Below, piece by piece: positions 35,201 to 47,428 of a DNA stretch of 64,000 bases. Made by a program: the position numbers and the translations under genes. Each line of letters begins with the position of its first letter. Position 1 is the first letter of the stretch. The stretch lies in contig NC_081406.1 in NCBI RefSeq assembly GCF_030272615.1, positions 169,663,861-169,727,860 of the forward strand. Reading direction: 5' to 3'. This DNA comes from Cryptomeria japonica. Lineage: Eukaryota > Streptophyta > Pinopsida > Cupressales > Cupressaceae. Below the pieces are notes generated by a model. That model was not told where the DNA came from. It worked only from the letters and a program-made list of their open reading frames with translations, and ran no database searches.

Positions 35201-36041
35201 GGACTTGGGTTTCCTTCATTACTTCCTAGGTTTGGAAGTATGGCAGAATTATGATGGCATTATACTAAACCAGGGTAAATATACCTTGGACATTTTGAAG
35301 AGATTTGGAATGCTAAAATGTAGACCCATGACCTCTCCAATGGAAACAAACCTTCATAAACTTAAGGAAGCAATAGCAGAATTACAACCCTCAAATCCTA
35401 CTCTATATAGGCAAATGATTGGGTCCTTGATGTATCTTGTAAATACGAGACTAGATATTTGTTATGCAGTTAATGCCTTGAATTAGATACACTTGGTAGT
35501 AGTAAAACATATCATGAGATATCTACAAGGAACCAAAAAACTTGGTCTCAAATATGAGAGAGTTGAACTAGATCTACATGGATTCACAGATTCAAATTGG
35601 GCTAGAAGTGTAACTGACAGGAAAAGCACCTCAAGGTGTTGTTTTAGTTTAGGTTCAGCCATGATATCCTAGATTAGCAAAAAAAAATCATCAATAACAT
35701 AGAGCTCCATTGAGGCTGAATACATTGCAGCCTCCATGGCCGCTCGAGAGGCAGTATGGCTTAGGAAGTTTCTTGTGGGGTTATTCTGTGAAGCAATGAA
35801 GCCTACAGTTATTCATTGCGACAACCAAAGTTGTATAAAAATTTCAGTGAATCCGGTGTTTCATGACATATCCAAACATATTTAGATTCCATATCATTAT
35901 GTACAAGACATGGTAGATGGGAATGTGATCCAATTGGAATACATTTGTAGACGAGATCAGACAGCAGATATTCTTACCAAACCACTTTCAAGGGTGAAAG
36001 TTGAGTATTTCAGAAAAGGTCTTGGTATGATTGAAATTTAA
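32250..36041 (+). pseudogene. Copia gag-pol of element C
   Basis: Gag starts MANTIRFEDRLGGGGDFSAW (UBN2-like) and has a CCHC knuckle, CYRCDKFGHYVAKC (32964-33005). In protease the usual D-S-G is IGIGSSRN (33131), so the catalytic Asp is lost. GAG-pre-integrase is HRRLGHLNFRAL...CKGCALGK. Integrase has FVDD*SRKTW and PQQNGVAERKN; its second Asp is Asn (LRTNN), next to a run of G at 33917. RT has VHQMDVKTKFLNGEISEEVY and [12 protein letters not shown], then jumps to DHLIDQCKKDLAKEFDMKDL, so the segment with the catalytic VDD is deleted (near 35148). RNase H ends in SIEAEYIAASMA and ADILTKPLS. Many TAG, TAA and TGA stops and frameshifts. Confidence 0.87.
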
Positions 36042-36621
36042 TTTTCTTTGTACTCATATGCTTATTAAGATGTTTTATGTGTAAACTTCTTTGTCATGTT
36101 AGGACTTGTATGGGTTTAACCCCCTTGTTCTCATGTCTAAGAGGTGATGATCTCTCAGATAATGAACACTTGTATGTAGACATTATAACATGACGATCTT
36201 ACAATGTTCAAACCAATTATCATGTTGGATGTCTGGTATGCCATGGATGTGCCATGATTGTGTTGTGGTAAAGCATTTGAATAAAATGTTAGTGCACATA
36301 CCACAACTTGAATAACTTGAGAATTTAACTATTCTCCTATAGTATTGTGTGTTTAGGCAATAATGATATCACGTGGTTAGGTGATATCTTGTCATCACAA
36401 GTTGATGTGATGAACATTTGTATCACATGTTTAGGTGATACTTCATGTCACGTGCTTAGGTGATGTGATTTTTTGTATCAAATGATTAATGATACTTCAT
36501 GTCAAATGTTTAGGTGATATGATCCCCTAGAGAGTCAGATTACGTAAGGAATACTGACCATCATTAGAAATGTGATGCCAGATATGTTGTCTTTCATTTA
36601 TCTTACCTAGCTAAGAGGGAG
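36042..36621 (+). other. 3' untranslated region and PPT of element C
   Basis: Noncoding. It holds repeated AGGTGATAT/GTCACGTGCTTAGGTGAT motifs (36370-36520) and ends in the purine tract AAGAGGGAG (36613-36621) directly before the 3' LTR. Confidence 0.6.
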
Positions 36622-37073
36622 TGTTGATAATTAATAGCCTCAGTAAGATAAATGATTGAATGAGAGATAAATGAAGTATCTCATTCAATCATCTATCTTA
36701 TCGATAGACTATGATAAGACTTCATTTATCATTCCTTCATTTGATGATTATTCTTCGATTTATACATATATAACCTTGCTTGCAAATTCTGATCAACTTC
36801 GGATTCTTAACCAATGTCTAACTATCGATTATTATCGGTTGCAAATCATAAAGCATAGAATACCGATTGGTATCAATTTACCTTGTTAATCATATGCACA
36901 CCGATTACTATTGGTCAAACATGCTAACTATGTAAATATTGATTGTTATCAGGCTTATTAAATGAATACATACATACCAATTAGTATTAGTTCACTTGTT
37001 AATGATATACATGCTGGTTAGTATTGGTTCACTTGTTAATGATATACATGCCGGTTAGTATCAGGTAACCTGT

Positions 37074-38666
37074 TGGTGTAGGAGCACCCTTCTAAGGTCT
37101 TCCTCCATTTGCTTTTTGTTGGAATTTTGCTTCTTTAAGAAGCCATGTAAATGTAATAAGATCCCATAGCTCATTGGTCTTGTTTAGGTCCTAGTTTAGG
37201 TCCTAGGTTCACAAGTCTAGGTTGATTTTTCTTATGGAGTAGAGGGTATGTGTGGCATTGATGATTTTGGGGTCCTTTTAGCATGGTTGTGTCCATAGGA
37301 TAGCCCAATGTAGGCCCAAAAGTCAAGAAAAGCAACATTGCAAAAGTTGCTCAAAAGTTGCAAAAAGTTGCATGACAACTTTTCAAAGTTGTCATGCAAC
37401 TTTTCCACCTAATAGGTAATAACCTTAGCTTGGCATGGAGAACCCTAACCTTGGCACACAAACTGAGGCAAAGACATTATATATTGTTGCAAACCCTAAA
37501 ATGAGGGGTTGGATGTCAGATTGTACGGTCCAAGGGAAAAGACCTTGACTATGACTGTGTTTTTGTTGCCAGTCGGCACAAATGGAGCATTAACAAGTTG
37601 ACAATGGATTGTTTTGAAAACTAAATGGTGTTGAGAGTCTTGAATTGTGTTTATAATTTCATTTTGAGCACTTAGTTTAGGTTTATTGTGTAGGTTTTGT
37701 GTGTTTTGTAAATATTTTGTGAAGTTACTCTTTCACTGTCCAGTTTTGGACTATTTTGTGTAAATGGGTTGACAACTCCTATCCCCATTGTGGAAACACC
37801 ATGAAACCATGGGGAATAGGAGTGAAGACCTTGTACAATACCTCAGAGGAAGCAGGGCCCCTAAAGATGCAGGAAATCTTTTCAAAGACCCACTCCTAGG
37901 CAAGATTGGACTGTGCCCGACTAGGAAGGGTTGAGGTTGCAGAGGTCCATGAGAGAAAGGTAGGACAAGGAAGGAGGCACCCTTTGGAGGATCTATACAA
38001 GGGTGTGTGGAGCACCATTGGTGGAAAGGAGGAGCTTCCACCAATCTAGATAAGGTGGTAAAGATAGCAAACCTTCACTGTGACCTTGGCAGGCCTAAAA
38101 ACCCTCATAAAAACCCCCCAAAACCCCTAAATTCACCTAGGGTAGTGTACGGACACTTGGAGGCCCAAAACTAGGAAAATATTTGAGCCTTTCCTAAATG
38201 AATAGCAGTCCCTTTGGGAAGTTTCACAAGTTTGAGCATCACTTGCAAGAGGGAGCCCTAAAAGTCTGGAATGGAGGCCTAATTGGGCACATTCCTTGTA
38301 GCCCTATTTTGTAGGAAAGAAGCAAACTAGTGAGATCGCTAACAAAATGGAAGGTCAAAACCTCTTGGGGGCACATGAATGGATGGAAAATATGTCAAAG
38401 ACCTATCCTATCCTTGCTAGGACCTAAGAAGGTGTAGGAGGAGCTAAACCCTTATTAGCCTATGTGAGGGTTTTTGATGCTTGTGAGTAGGTGTGACCTT
38501 AGGAGAAGTATCATAGGTTGTTGGTGCAAGGATTGGGCAAGGTTAGGGGATTCCACAAGAAAGGGAAGTCCTAGAGATCCTAGGGTGTGGTTGGAACACC
38601 TGGTGATCCAAGAAGAGGATCAAGGAGCATAGACTAGGCTAGTCTATCCCATATCCTTTCCCATCA
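37074..38666 (+). repeat. 5' LTR of element D
   Basis: Starts TGGTGTAGGAGCACCC and ends TTTCCCATCA. By eye roughly 4 percent of positions in the first 350 differ from the 3' copy, so the insertion is old. Internal feature: repeated AAAGTTGC units near 37335-37405, where TTGCATGACAAC and GTTGTCATGCAA form a stem. Confidence 0.93.
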
Positions 38667-38669
38667 GAT

Positions 38670-38681
38670 TGGTATTAGAGC
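38670..38681 (+). promoter_or_regulatory. Primer-binding site of element D
   Basis: TGGTATTAGAGC, three bases after the LTR, differs from the initiator-methionine PBS by one C-to-T change. Confidence 0.85.
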
Positions 38682-38706
38682 AAGTTAAAGATTTGGTGGA
38701 CCGTGC

Positions 38707-39840
38707 ATGTCTCTATATTCTAGTGAATCAGTAGGGGAGAACATAATGGTCACTAATGCAGAGATGGCTAGGGAGGTAGAAGAACAAAAGGAGCAAAATA
38801 GACTCCTTGAAGATGTTATGAGTGAGATAAGGAACAAGCTGCAAGAAGTGGTTGATCAGAGAGCACAAGAACTTTGGGGTGCGAAAACTAGTGACAGAGG
38901 CAAGAAAGCTATTGATCTTGATGACATCATACCTGAACCAGATCCCTTAATCAATGAAGAACCTTTTGTAAAGGCCATCAAGGCTTTGAATACAAAATCT
39001 TTTGAAGGATTGCCACATTTCAGTGGAAGGATGGACATTGACACCATCATGGAATGGATTGAGGGTATGGAGAACCTCTTTGAGTGTGAAGGTGTGATAG
39101 AAGCTTAGAAGGTTAAGGTTGCCAAATCAAGACTAAGGGGAGCAGCCTTGACATGTTGGAAGTACTTGCAAGAGGAGAGAGTTAGCATGGGAAAGCTACC
39201 TATTGCAAACTGGAAGGCCATGGTGAGTAAGATCAAGGAGAACTACTTGCAAGAGGATTATGAAGTCCAACTTCATAAGAAGAGATAGGGATTGAAGCAG
39301 AAGGACCTTGATGTGACCTCCTACACAAAGGAGTTTCAAAAGCTTTGTCTTAGATCCAAAGTCCAAGAAGAGGAATCTATCAAGTTGGCTAGGTATCTAA
39401 GTGGCCTAAAGTGGAACATCCAGGAGGAGATAAGCCTATGGACTCCTACCACTGTCCAAAAGTGTCATCAGCTTGCTGCCAAGGTGGAAGAGAGGAACAA
39501 GAGGAAGGGAGACTCCAATAATAGGGGTAGAGGAAGAGGTAGAGATCAAATGAATCACTGAGGTGGTTACCAAAGCAAGGCAAGTGAGCAAAGGAATCAA
39601 GGAGAGTCCAAGTTGACTGAGCATAACAGTGAAACCACTCTTAGAGGAGGCCATTCTCAAGGAAGAGGTACACAAGGGGGCCCAAATAGGAGCAGAGGTA
39701 TTGGGAGGGGTAATTCCTACTTTGCAACCATGAAATGCTACAATTGTGGTCAATTGGGACACCCGGCCTATAGATGCCCTGATAAGTCTACCTCATCAAA
39801 CAGTGGAAAGAGGGTTGCTTATGCCCATGAAGACACATCA
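38707..39840 (+). pseudogene. Gypsy gag of element D
   Basis: It starts MSLYSSESVGENIM, with a coiled coil (EMAREVEEQKEQNRLLEDVM), then the retrotransposon-gag core (FSGRMDIDTIMEWIEGMENL; RLRGAALTCWKYLQ; KIKENYLQEDYEVQL; LKQKDLDVTSYTKEFQKL). A basic Gly/Arg region and a CCHC knuckle, CYNCGQLGHPAYRC (39739-39780), follow. Stops at 39106, 39286 and 39559 interrupt a single frame that continues into pol. Confidence 0.88.
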
Positions 39841-42063
39841 AGCAGCAAAACACCTAAGGTGGACCATATTGAATTAGAGAATGGAGAAAATTTGATGTTC
39901 AATAAGGTCTTGATAAGACAGCCGGTTAAGGATGAACCTAAGCATAGGAGAGCATTGTTTAGGGTGAGATGCAAAATATTTGGTAAGGTTTGCAAGGTGA
40001 TAGTTGATTCAGGGTCAACTGATAACATCATATCAGATGACACAGCCAAGAAGTTGAAACTCACAAAGATACCCCACACTAGCCCTTACAAGGTGACATG
40101 GTTGAATCAAGGACAGAGTGTGCTTGTCAATGAACAGACTTGGGTAGAGTTCTCTATTGGAGGATACAAGGATAAGATCCTTTGTGATATGTTACCCATG
40201 GATGCTTGTCATCTGCTGTTAGGTAGACCCTGGCAATTTGATAGGAAGATGATCTATGATGGAGAGGAGAACTCCATTTCCTTAAAGAAGGACAACAGAA
40301 CCTATAAGATTCAGTCTCTAACAGAGAATGATGAGGGAACCTCAAGAACACCTAGTGTCTTACTTAATACTAGTAAGGAGTTCTTACACCTACTACATGA
40401 AGAGGAGATAGTGGGATGTGCCATCTTTGTGAAGCCAAAGGAGGAGGAAGATAAGTTGCAGACATAGGTACCTAAGGAGGTAAAACAAATGTTGCAAGAG
40501 TATAAAGATATAGTGAGTGATGGAGCACCTACAACACTTCCACCAAGAAGGTCTATAAGCCATCAAATAGACTTTGTCCCCGGTGCATCCCTGCCCAATA
40601 AAGCAGCATATAAGCTCACTCCTGATCAAAACAAGGAGGTAGCAAGGTAAGTGTAGGAGTTGTTGGATCAAGGACTGATCAAGAAGAGAATCAACCCATG
40701 TGCAGTCCCGGTAAAACTAGCAACAAAGAAGGGAGGCAAGTGGAGACTTTGTACTGATTCAAGGGAAACCAATAGGATCACCATAAGGTACAGATTTCCT
40801 ATTCCTAGAATAGAGGATTTGATGGACTATTTAGGAGGTGCCATGTATTTTACTAAGTTGGACCTTAAAAGTGGTTATCATCAGATTAGAATTAAGGAGG
40901 GTGATGAGTGGAAGACTGCTTTTAAGACCACAGAAGGGTTCTATGAATGGCTTGTGATGCCATTTGGACTTACCAATGCCCCAAGAACCTTCATGAGATT
41001 GATGAATGAGGTGTTGAATGAATTCATAGGCAGATTTGTGGTGGTGTACTTACATGGCATACTCATCTATAGTAGAACCAAAGAGGAGCACCTAGAATAT
41101 TTGAGGTTAGTCCTAGAGAGGTTGCATGAAGAGAAGTTGGCAATCAACTTAGAGAAGTGTGACTTTTTGAAGAAAGAGTTAGTCTACTTGGGGTTTGTGG
41201 TGTCTAAGGGAACCTTGAAGATGGATCCAAGCAAAGTGGAGGCGATCTTGAATTGGCCTACCCCTAAAATAGGGATTGAAGTTAGGAGTTTCCATGGTTT
41301 AGCCCGATTCTATAGAAAGTTTGTGAGGAACTTCAGTGGCATATGTGCACCAGTACTTGACACCATAAAAGGAGGCCTTAAAACTAGGTTCAAATGGACT
41401 AAACAAGCTGATGAAGTATTCCAATTATTGAAGCAAGAAGTAGCCACAAAACCCATCCTACTCTTACCTACTTTTGACAAGCTATTCACATTGGAATGTG
41501 ATGCAAGTGGAATTGCAGTAGGGGGTGTATTGAGTCAAGAGGGAAGGCCTGTGGCATTTTTCAGTGAGAAGCTTAATGAGGCAAAGAAGAGGTATTTTGC
41601 ATATGATCTAGAGTTGTATGCACTAGTTCAATCTCTTAAGAAGTGGAGGCATTACCTACTCCCAAAGGAATTTGTAGTGTTCATAGATAACCAGGCTTTG
41701 AGTTACATCAACACTCAAGAGAAGCTTAGCAATAGACATTTGAAGTGGATGGAGTACCTCCAATCCTTTACCTTTACCATCAATCATAAAAAGGGGCAAC
41801 TTAACAAGGTGGTAGATGCTTTAAGCCAAAAGTTGTTGACTGTCCAAGAATTACAATTGCAGAGCATAGGGATAGAAGGTTTCAAGGATCTCTATGAAGA
41901 AGATGAGGACTTCTCATCAGCCTACAAGGTCTGCAAGGAGTTTGAGAATCATTTTCATGGTGAGTATGCAGATTACACTCTTCAAAGTGGTCTCTTGTTC
42001 AAAGGCAATCAGTTATGTGTGCCTAGAGGATCCATGAGAGAAAATCTCATACAAGAGAAATAG
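39841..42063 (+). pseudogene. Protease, RT and RNase H of element D
   Basis: Protease: KVIVDSGSTDNIISDDTAKK (near 39997), then MDACHLLLGRPW. RT: NPCAVPVKLATKKGGKWRLC, LDLKSGYHQIRI and MPFGLTNAPRTFM. The catalytic box reads VVYLHGILIYS (about 41040) for the normal VVYLDDILIYS, so both catalytic Asp are lost. RNase H: LECDASGIAVGGVLSQEGRP and DNQALSYI; the usual ADALSR is VDALSQ. Stops at 40465, 40648, 40654 and 42061; no frameshift. Confidence 0.9.
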
Positions 42064-43344
42064 AATGGTAGTCTAAGTGGACACTTTGGAATAAATAAAT
42101 CTTTGGATCTAGTATAGAGGTACTACTATTGGCCTAGGTTACCAAGGGATGTGAGAAGGTATGTGGAGCAATGTGGTGTGTGTCAAAGGGAAAAAGGAGG
42201 ATCAAGTAATGTAGGCCTCTATCAACCATTACCGGTCCCAAATAGGCCTTGGGAGTGTGTGAGCATGGACTTTGTGGTAGGACTCCCCAAGAAAAAGATA
42301 GGTATGGATAGCATCTATGTGGTGGTAGACAGATTTTCTAAGATGAGCCATTTTATTCCATGTAGAACTACTCATGATGCTAGTTATATTGCACATCTAT
42401 TCTTTAAGGAGATTGTAAGGATTCATGGAATCCCATTAAGTATTGTTTTAGATAGGGATAGCAAGTTCATGGGCCATTTTTGGCAAACCTTATGGAGAAG
42501 ACTAGGGACTAATTTATCATTCAGGTCAGCTTACCATCCACAAACTGATGGTCAAATTGAAGTCATTAATAGGGTGTTAGGCAACTTGTTGAGGTGTCTA
42601 ACTAAGGAGTATGGGCAGACTTGGGATCTAGTTATTCCAAAAGCTGAGTATGCCTACAATGATAGTGTAAATAGGACCACTAGAAGGAGTCCTTTTGAGG
42701 TTGTCTATGGTAGACATCCAAGAGGGGTGTGTGAACTAAGAGAACTTGGTTCCATGGAGATGAAGAGTGGGCAAGCATAGGACTTCACTCAAACCATCAA
42801 GGAAGTCCAAGAACATGTCAAGAGAGCCATCCTAGAGTCTACTCAAAAACTAAAAGCTAAAGTGGATAAAAAAAGGAGAGAGGTTCAGTTCAAAGTGGGT
42901 GACTATGTGATGGTCCATTTAAGCAAAGCTAGAATGAAAAGCGACAAGCCTACTAAGCTACAAATGAAGAGGGTAGGACCTTGTAGAATTCTACCCAAAT
43001 ATGGTGAGAATGCCTACAAGGTGGATCTTCCTTTAGATTAGGCTATATCACCAGTCTTCAATGTTGTAGATCTGATATTATATAAAGGTGAAATAGCAGG
43101 GCAAACTAAAAATCAAGCCAAGGTGTTGCAGGACATGGATATGAATACCTTACCTCAAGTGAAGCAGCCCATAGTAGAGGAGATCTTGGAGTCAAGGGTG
43201 AATAAGTCTACTAGACACCAGGTCTACATGGAACACTTGGTGAAGTGGGTAGGTCAACCTAAGTCTAAAGCCACTTGGGTTGAAGAGGGAAGGTTCAAGA
43301 AACTTGGTATTAACTCGGCTCTCATCTCTCCCCTAGTTCCTTAA
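42064..43344 (+). pseudogene. Integrase and chromodomain of element D
   Basis: Zinc-binding part YYYWPRLPRDVRRYVEQCGV then CQREKGG. Catalytic core residues: Asp in VSMDFVVGLP, Asp in VLDRDSKF, Glu in TDGQIEVINR, all retained. C-terminal VQFKVGDYVMVHLSKARMK. A chromodomain-like end (VEEILESRVNKSTRHQVYME, HLVKWVG, SKATWVEE) finishes at TAA 43342-43344. Stops at 42115, 42778 and 43039 interrupt the same frame as gag, so gag-pol was one ORF of about 1545 codons. Confidence 0.9.
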
Positions 43345-43353
43345 TTCTGTTGT

Positions 43354-44957
43354 AGAGGGGGAGTATGGTGTAGGAGAACCCTTCTAAGGTCTTCCTCCAT
43401 TTTCTTTTTATTGGAATTTTGCTTCTTTAAGAAGCCAAGTAAATGTAATAACAACCAAGAGCTCATTGGTCTTGTTTAGGTCCTAGTTTAGGTCCTAGGT
43501 TCACAAGTCTAGGTTGAGTTTTCTTGTGGAGTAGAGGGTATGTGTGCCATTGATGAGTTTGGGGTCCTTTTAGCATGGTTGTGTCCATAGGATAGCCCAA
43601 TGTAGGCCCAAAAGTCAAGAAAAGCAACATTGCAAAAGTTGCTCAAAAGTTGCAAAAAGTTGCATGACAACTTTTCAAAGTTGTCATGCAACTTTTCCAC
43701 CTTGTAGGTAATAACCTTAGCTTGGTGTGGAGAACCCTAACCTTGGCACACAAACTGAGGTAGACATTATATATTGTTCAAAACCCTAAAATGAGGGGTT
43801 GGATGTCAGATTGTACGGCCCAAGGGAAAAGACCTTGACTGTGACTGTGTTTTTGTTGCCAGTCGGCACAAATGGGGCATTAATAGGTTGACAATGGATT
43901 GTTTTGCAAACTAAATGGTGTTGAGATTCTTGCATTGTGTTTATACTTTCATTTTGAGCACTTAGGTTAGGTTTATTGTGCAGGTTTTGTGTGTTTTGTA
44001 AATATTTTGTGAAGTTACTCTTTCACTGTCCAGTTTTGGACTGTTTTGTGTAAATGGGTTGACAACTCCTATCCCCATTGTGGAAACACCATGAAACCAT
44101 GGGGAAGAGGAGTACAGACCCTGTATAGTACCTTAGAGGAAGCAGGGCCCCTGAAGATGTAGGAAAGCTTTTCAAAGACCCACTCCTAGGCAAGACTGGA
44201 CTGTGCCTGGCTAGGAAGGGTTGAGGTTGCAGAGGTCCATGAGAGCAAAGTAGGACAAGGAAGGAGGTGCCCCTTGGAGGAGCTATAGAGGGGTGTGTGG
44301 AGCACCACTGGTGGAAAGGAGGAGCTTCCACCAATCCAAATAAGGTGGTAAAGATAGCAAACCTTCACTGTGACCCTGGCAGGCCTAAAAACCCTCATAA
44401 AAAACCCTAAAAACCCCTAAATTCACCTAGGGTAGTGTACGGACACTTGGAGGCCCAAAACTAGGAAAATATTTGAGCCTTTGCTAAATGAATAGCAGTC
44501 CCTTTGGGAAGTTTCACAATTTTGAGCATCGTTTGCAAGAGGGAGCTCTAAAAGTCTAGAACGGAGGCCTAATTAGGCACATTCCTTGTAGCCCTATTTT
44601 GTAGGAAAGAAGCAAAATAGTGAGATCGCTAACAAAATGGAATGTCAAAACCTCTCGGGGGCACATGAATGGATGGAAAAATATGTCAAAGACCTATCCT
44701 ATCCTTTCTAGGACCTAAGAAGGTGTAGGAGGAGCTAAACCCTTATTAGCCTATGTGAGGGTTTTTGATGCTTGTGAGTAGGTGTGACCTTAGGAGAAGT
44801 ATCACAGGTTGTTGGTGGGTGGATTGGGCAAGGTCAAGGGATTACACAAGCAAGGGAAGTCCTAGAGACCCTAGGGTATGGTTGGAACACTTGGTGATCC
44901 AAGAAGAGGATCAAGGAGCATAGACTAGGCTAGTCTATCCCATATCCATTCCCATCA
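43354..44957 (+). repeat. PPT and 3' LTR of element D
   Basis: PPT AGAGGGGGAGTA at 43354-43365; LTR 43366-44957, matching the 5' copy, with CCTGT directly after it. Confidence 0.93.
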
Positions 44958-45095
44958 CCTGTTAAGTTATATACATACCGATTGGTATAAGGTAAATGCG
45001 ATTATGATTCTAAGAGGTGCAATCAAGTAATATCTTGATCAGTCATGTCTATTAGACATGACCAGTCAAGGTATTGCTTGATCCTCCTTGTTAGC

Positions 45096-45126
<31 letters not shown>

Positions 45127-46328
45127 TAATGATGAGAAGAACATCAAAATTGATAAATGCTCCTTCTCCATCTGCAACATACCAGATAATAATCAGATCT
45201 ATTATATTAAGAAATAACATATACCTGAAAGAAGATAAATAACCCTGAATATAACTTGCATCTTGAATTGAAAATCGAATAACATTTACACAACTAAAAG
45301 TGGACAATCCACCAGCAACAGAACAACTGGAGAAACCCCAATCTCCACTAGTCATTAAAGTTATTTAGGAGCCTACTGAAATTTTTTGTCACACAGTCCT
45401 CTAAAAAGGAAACAGAGAAGAATACAGAGAAAGCGATCATTAAGGTTGTATCCTTTGAACCAGCAAAGCAAAAACAACTTGATGAAGATGATAATTCTCT
45501 AAGTATCTCAGGACCTGTTGATATGAACAATTTGAGCACATCATAAATGATGAAGATTGAAAATGTCATGCAATCTAGAGCACATAAGAAGAGGTTGAAA
45601 GAGCAAAGGGTTGAAGCTGAAACAATTCAGTCTGCATTAGAAATTCTATCTGGTTTACTACCAGAAACATCTACAACACATCTATCTACACCTATTAGCA
45701 AACTTGGTCAGTTAATTGTAGATGCATCTAATCAAATTAAGTCACTAGAAGATGCTGCTCAACTATATGTTGAAAAGAGTCACAAGAAGAAATATGGAGA
45801 AAAATTGGCAAAGGATATTGATAGTGGCAAAATGGCTCTATCACACAATAAAAGTCTATTGAGTAAAGCTATTGAAAGAGGAGGAAGTATCTTTCTTATA
45901 CCTCCAATGTTACTTTCTTTTATTCTGACATTTCTAAAATTCAAATAGAAATAGAGAAAGAAATGGAAAGGATATGCAAGGCATATGTCCCATTCCAGGA
46001 CTCTATACTTGCCTTTAGCAAATCTGTAGATGATTTGCATAACAGACAGGACATTTATGATAATGAGAAGGCAAAGAGACTCCGATCTCTTAGAGAACTT
46101 AAGAGTTTGTTTACGTCATAGGTAGACATACTTCATAGAGCCTATTCCAATGCAGAAGCTATCCTAACAACCCCCAAAACCTGCACACTAGACTCAATGG
46201 AAGAATTTCATTCACAGTTGATGTCTACATTTGAGTATATAGAGAACATATTGAAATCATGGGAAAATGCTTTGTCACAGATGAAGAAGAGCTACATTGA
46301 TATTTTCCTGAGATTGGCTAATGCATGA

Positions 46329-46574
46329 ACTTTTAAGTTATTGTTGTATATGCTGAACACTTTGATACAAATTTTCTATATATATATTTTATTTTTTCTA
46401 TTTGGCATTGTTGTCAAAGGGGGAGTAGAAATATGTATGTGCATTTTTAAAAATTCTATATAATGTATGCATTAAGGGGGAGCATGAGTATATGTGAAAT
46501 TTGTTGTGTATGCATACTTAGCAGTATTACTGTTAAATTTTCTAAGTGTTGCCATCAATTCCAAAGGGGGAGAA
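46329..46574 (+). promoter_or_regulatory. 3' UTR and polypurine tract of element A
   Basis: Three purine tracts occur: AAAGGGGGAGTAGAA (46419), TAAGGGGGAGCA (46473) and AAAGGGGGAGAA (46563-46574). Only the last directly precedes the LTR and should be the functional plus-strand primer. Confidence 0.7.
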
Positions 46575-47428
46575 TGTTGGCATGATGATGATTGTAATGT
46601 ATTCATCATATGTTGTCATTGATGAAACACTCACACACACATGATTATATTGACTACTGGTGTAACTTTAAATGCTTATACTATCAACCCATATTCTTAG
46701 TGGTTATCTCTAACTGGTACTTTGTGATATCCGGTATGTGCATAAGAGACAACTTGTGGTTATACTAAGTCGGATCAAGAATGAAGATCAAGCAGAGATC
46801 ATGACAAGAGATTCATAGATAACACACTAATACATTTGGGGTCAAATTCCGACGAACAAGGAGCATTGTGTGAAAATTTGATTTTTTTTTTTAAAAATGC
46901 TCGTGTTCGTCGAAATTCTGACAACCTCAGGCATTTTATTAAAAAAAAAAACACAACGCATTTTCATTTTGAAAGCAAACTGAAGCAAGTGGCGACCGTC
47001 TTGCCTCCCAGCCCCCCCCCGTCGGAGCGATCTCTACACAAGCAAGGTTAGGGTTTTTTTGCAATCAAAGGAACTCTTTGTTTTTCAATGAAGGGCAACT
47101 AATTTTTTTTCGCAATCAAGGGCAACTAGTTTTTTTTTGTGAATTAATCCATTTTGTGCATATCCTGTGATCTTAAAATTCCATGAAATGACATCTCTTT
47201 GAGGTATTCCATCATACAGTTCACATGCCGTGTGTATGCTACCCCATTTTGTGATTTTTGTTATTGGAGCATTTGCAACTAATTTCTGACAAAAAACCCC
47301 CTTTGATTATGCTTTGATGGATGTCCATACCTTTTTCCAAAGCTCCTATTTTGGCACAGGCAGGGAGGGTGCTGGCAAATGTTGCATTGAAATAAACATG
47401 ACTGTATTTCATGAGGATTTGAACTCAA

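Larger units (their letters stand above)
37074..44957 (+). mobile_element. Element D: Ty3/gypsy retrotransposon in the 3' LTR of C
   Basis: Complete element with 1593-bp and 1592-bp LTRs (both TGGTGTAGGAG to CCCATCA), flanked by identical CCTGT (37069-37073, 44958-44962). Internal order gag, protease, RT, RNase H, integrase, chromodomain. It is the youngest retrotransposon in the nest by position. Confidence 0.95.
31387..45290 (+). mobile_element. Element C: Ty1/copia retrotransposon inside ORF2 of A
   Basis: LTRs at 31387-32158 and 36622-45290, the latter interrupted by D. Flanks are CAAAT (31382-31386) and CAACT (45291-45295), a 5-bp target duplication with one change; the host reading frame supports CAACT as the original. 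PBS and PPT are present. Gag-pol is degenerate with an internal RT deletion. Confidence 0.88.
36622..45290 (+). repeat. 3' LTR of element C, split by element D
   Basis: Parts are 36622-37073 and 44958-45290; the second part includes the duplicated CCTGT. It aligns with the 5' LTR over its length and ends CATTTACA like it. The second part has a longer TA repeat (45099-45123). Confidence 0.87.
29332..46328 (+). pseudogene. ORF2 of element A: unknown protein of about 1000 residues, split by element C
   Basis: Not recognised. The parts are 29332-31386 and 45296-46328. The start MASTSKSVERL at 29332 is the first good ATG. The N-terminal third has no named domain. A basic hinge follows (EPKVYKEKVTRKRGRM near 30580), then a long helical region (FELVKEYFDSFSEDEKDQVI; LEREIVDEILAQYF; ISALIDQYKTQIAF), an acidic stretch (IDDDQDTIDLSGDN), and after element C more coiled coil (KKRLKEQRVEAETIQSALEI) ending LSQMKKSYIDIFLRLANA. 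Joining the two target copies keeps the frame (KKLATQ to TKSGQ). Several stops and frameshifts are present, for example near 29520, 29653 and 45900. No protease DSG, integrase or RT motif occurs. Confidence 0.6.

Noticed and set aside
37074-38666. ORFs at 37751-38044 and 44023-44334 as a duplicated gene
   Set aside because: They are equivalent positions in the two LTRs of element D, on the opposite strand, with no domain.
46575-46824. A solo LTR before CACTA-2
   Set aside because: The rest of the LTR resumes at 53031 and AGGAT closes the element, so it is one LTR with an insertion.
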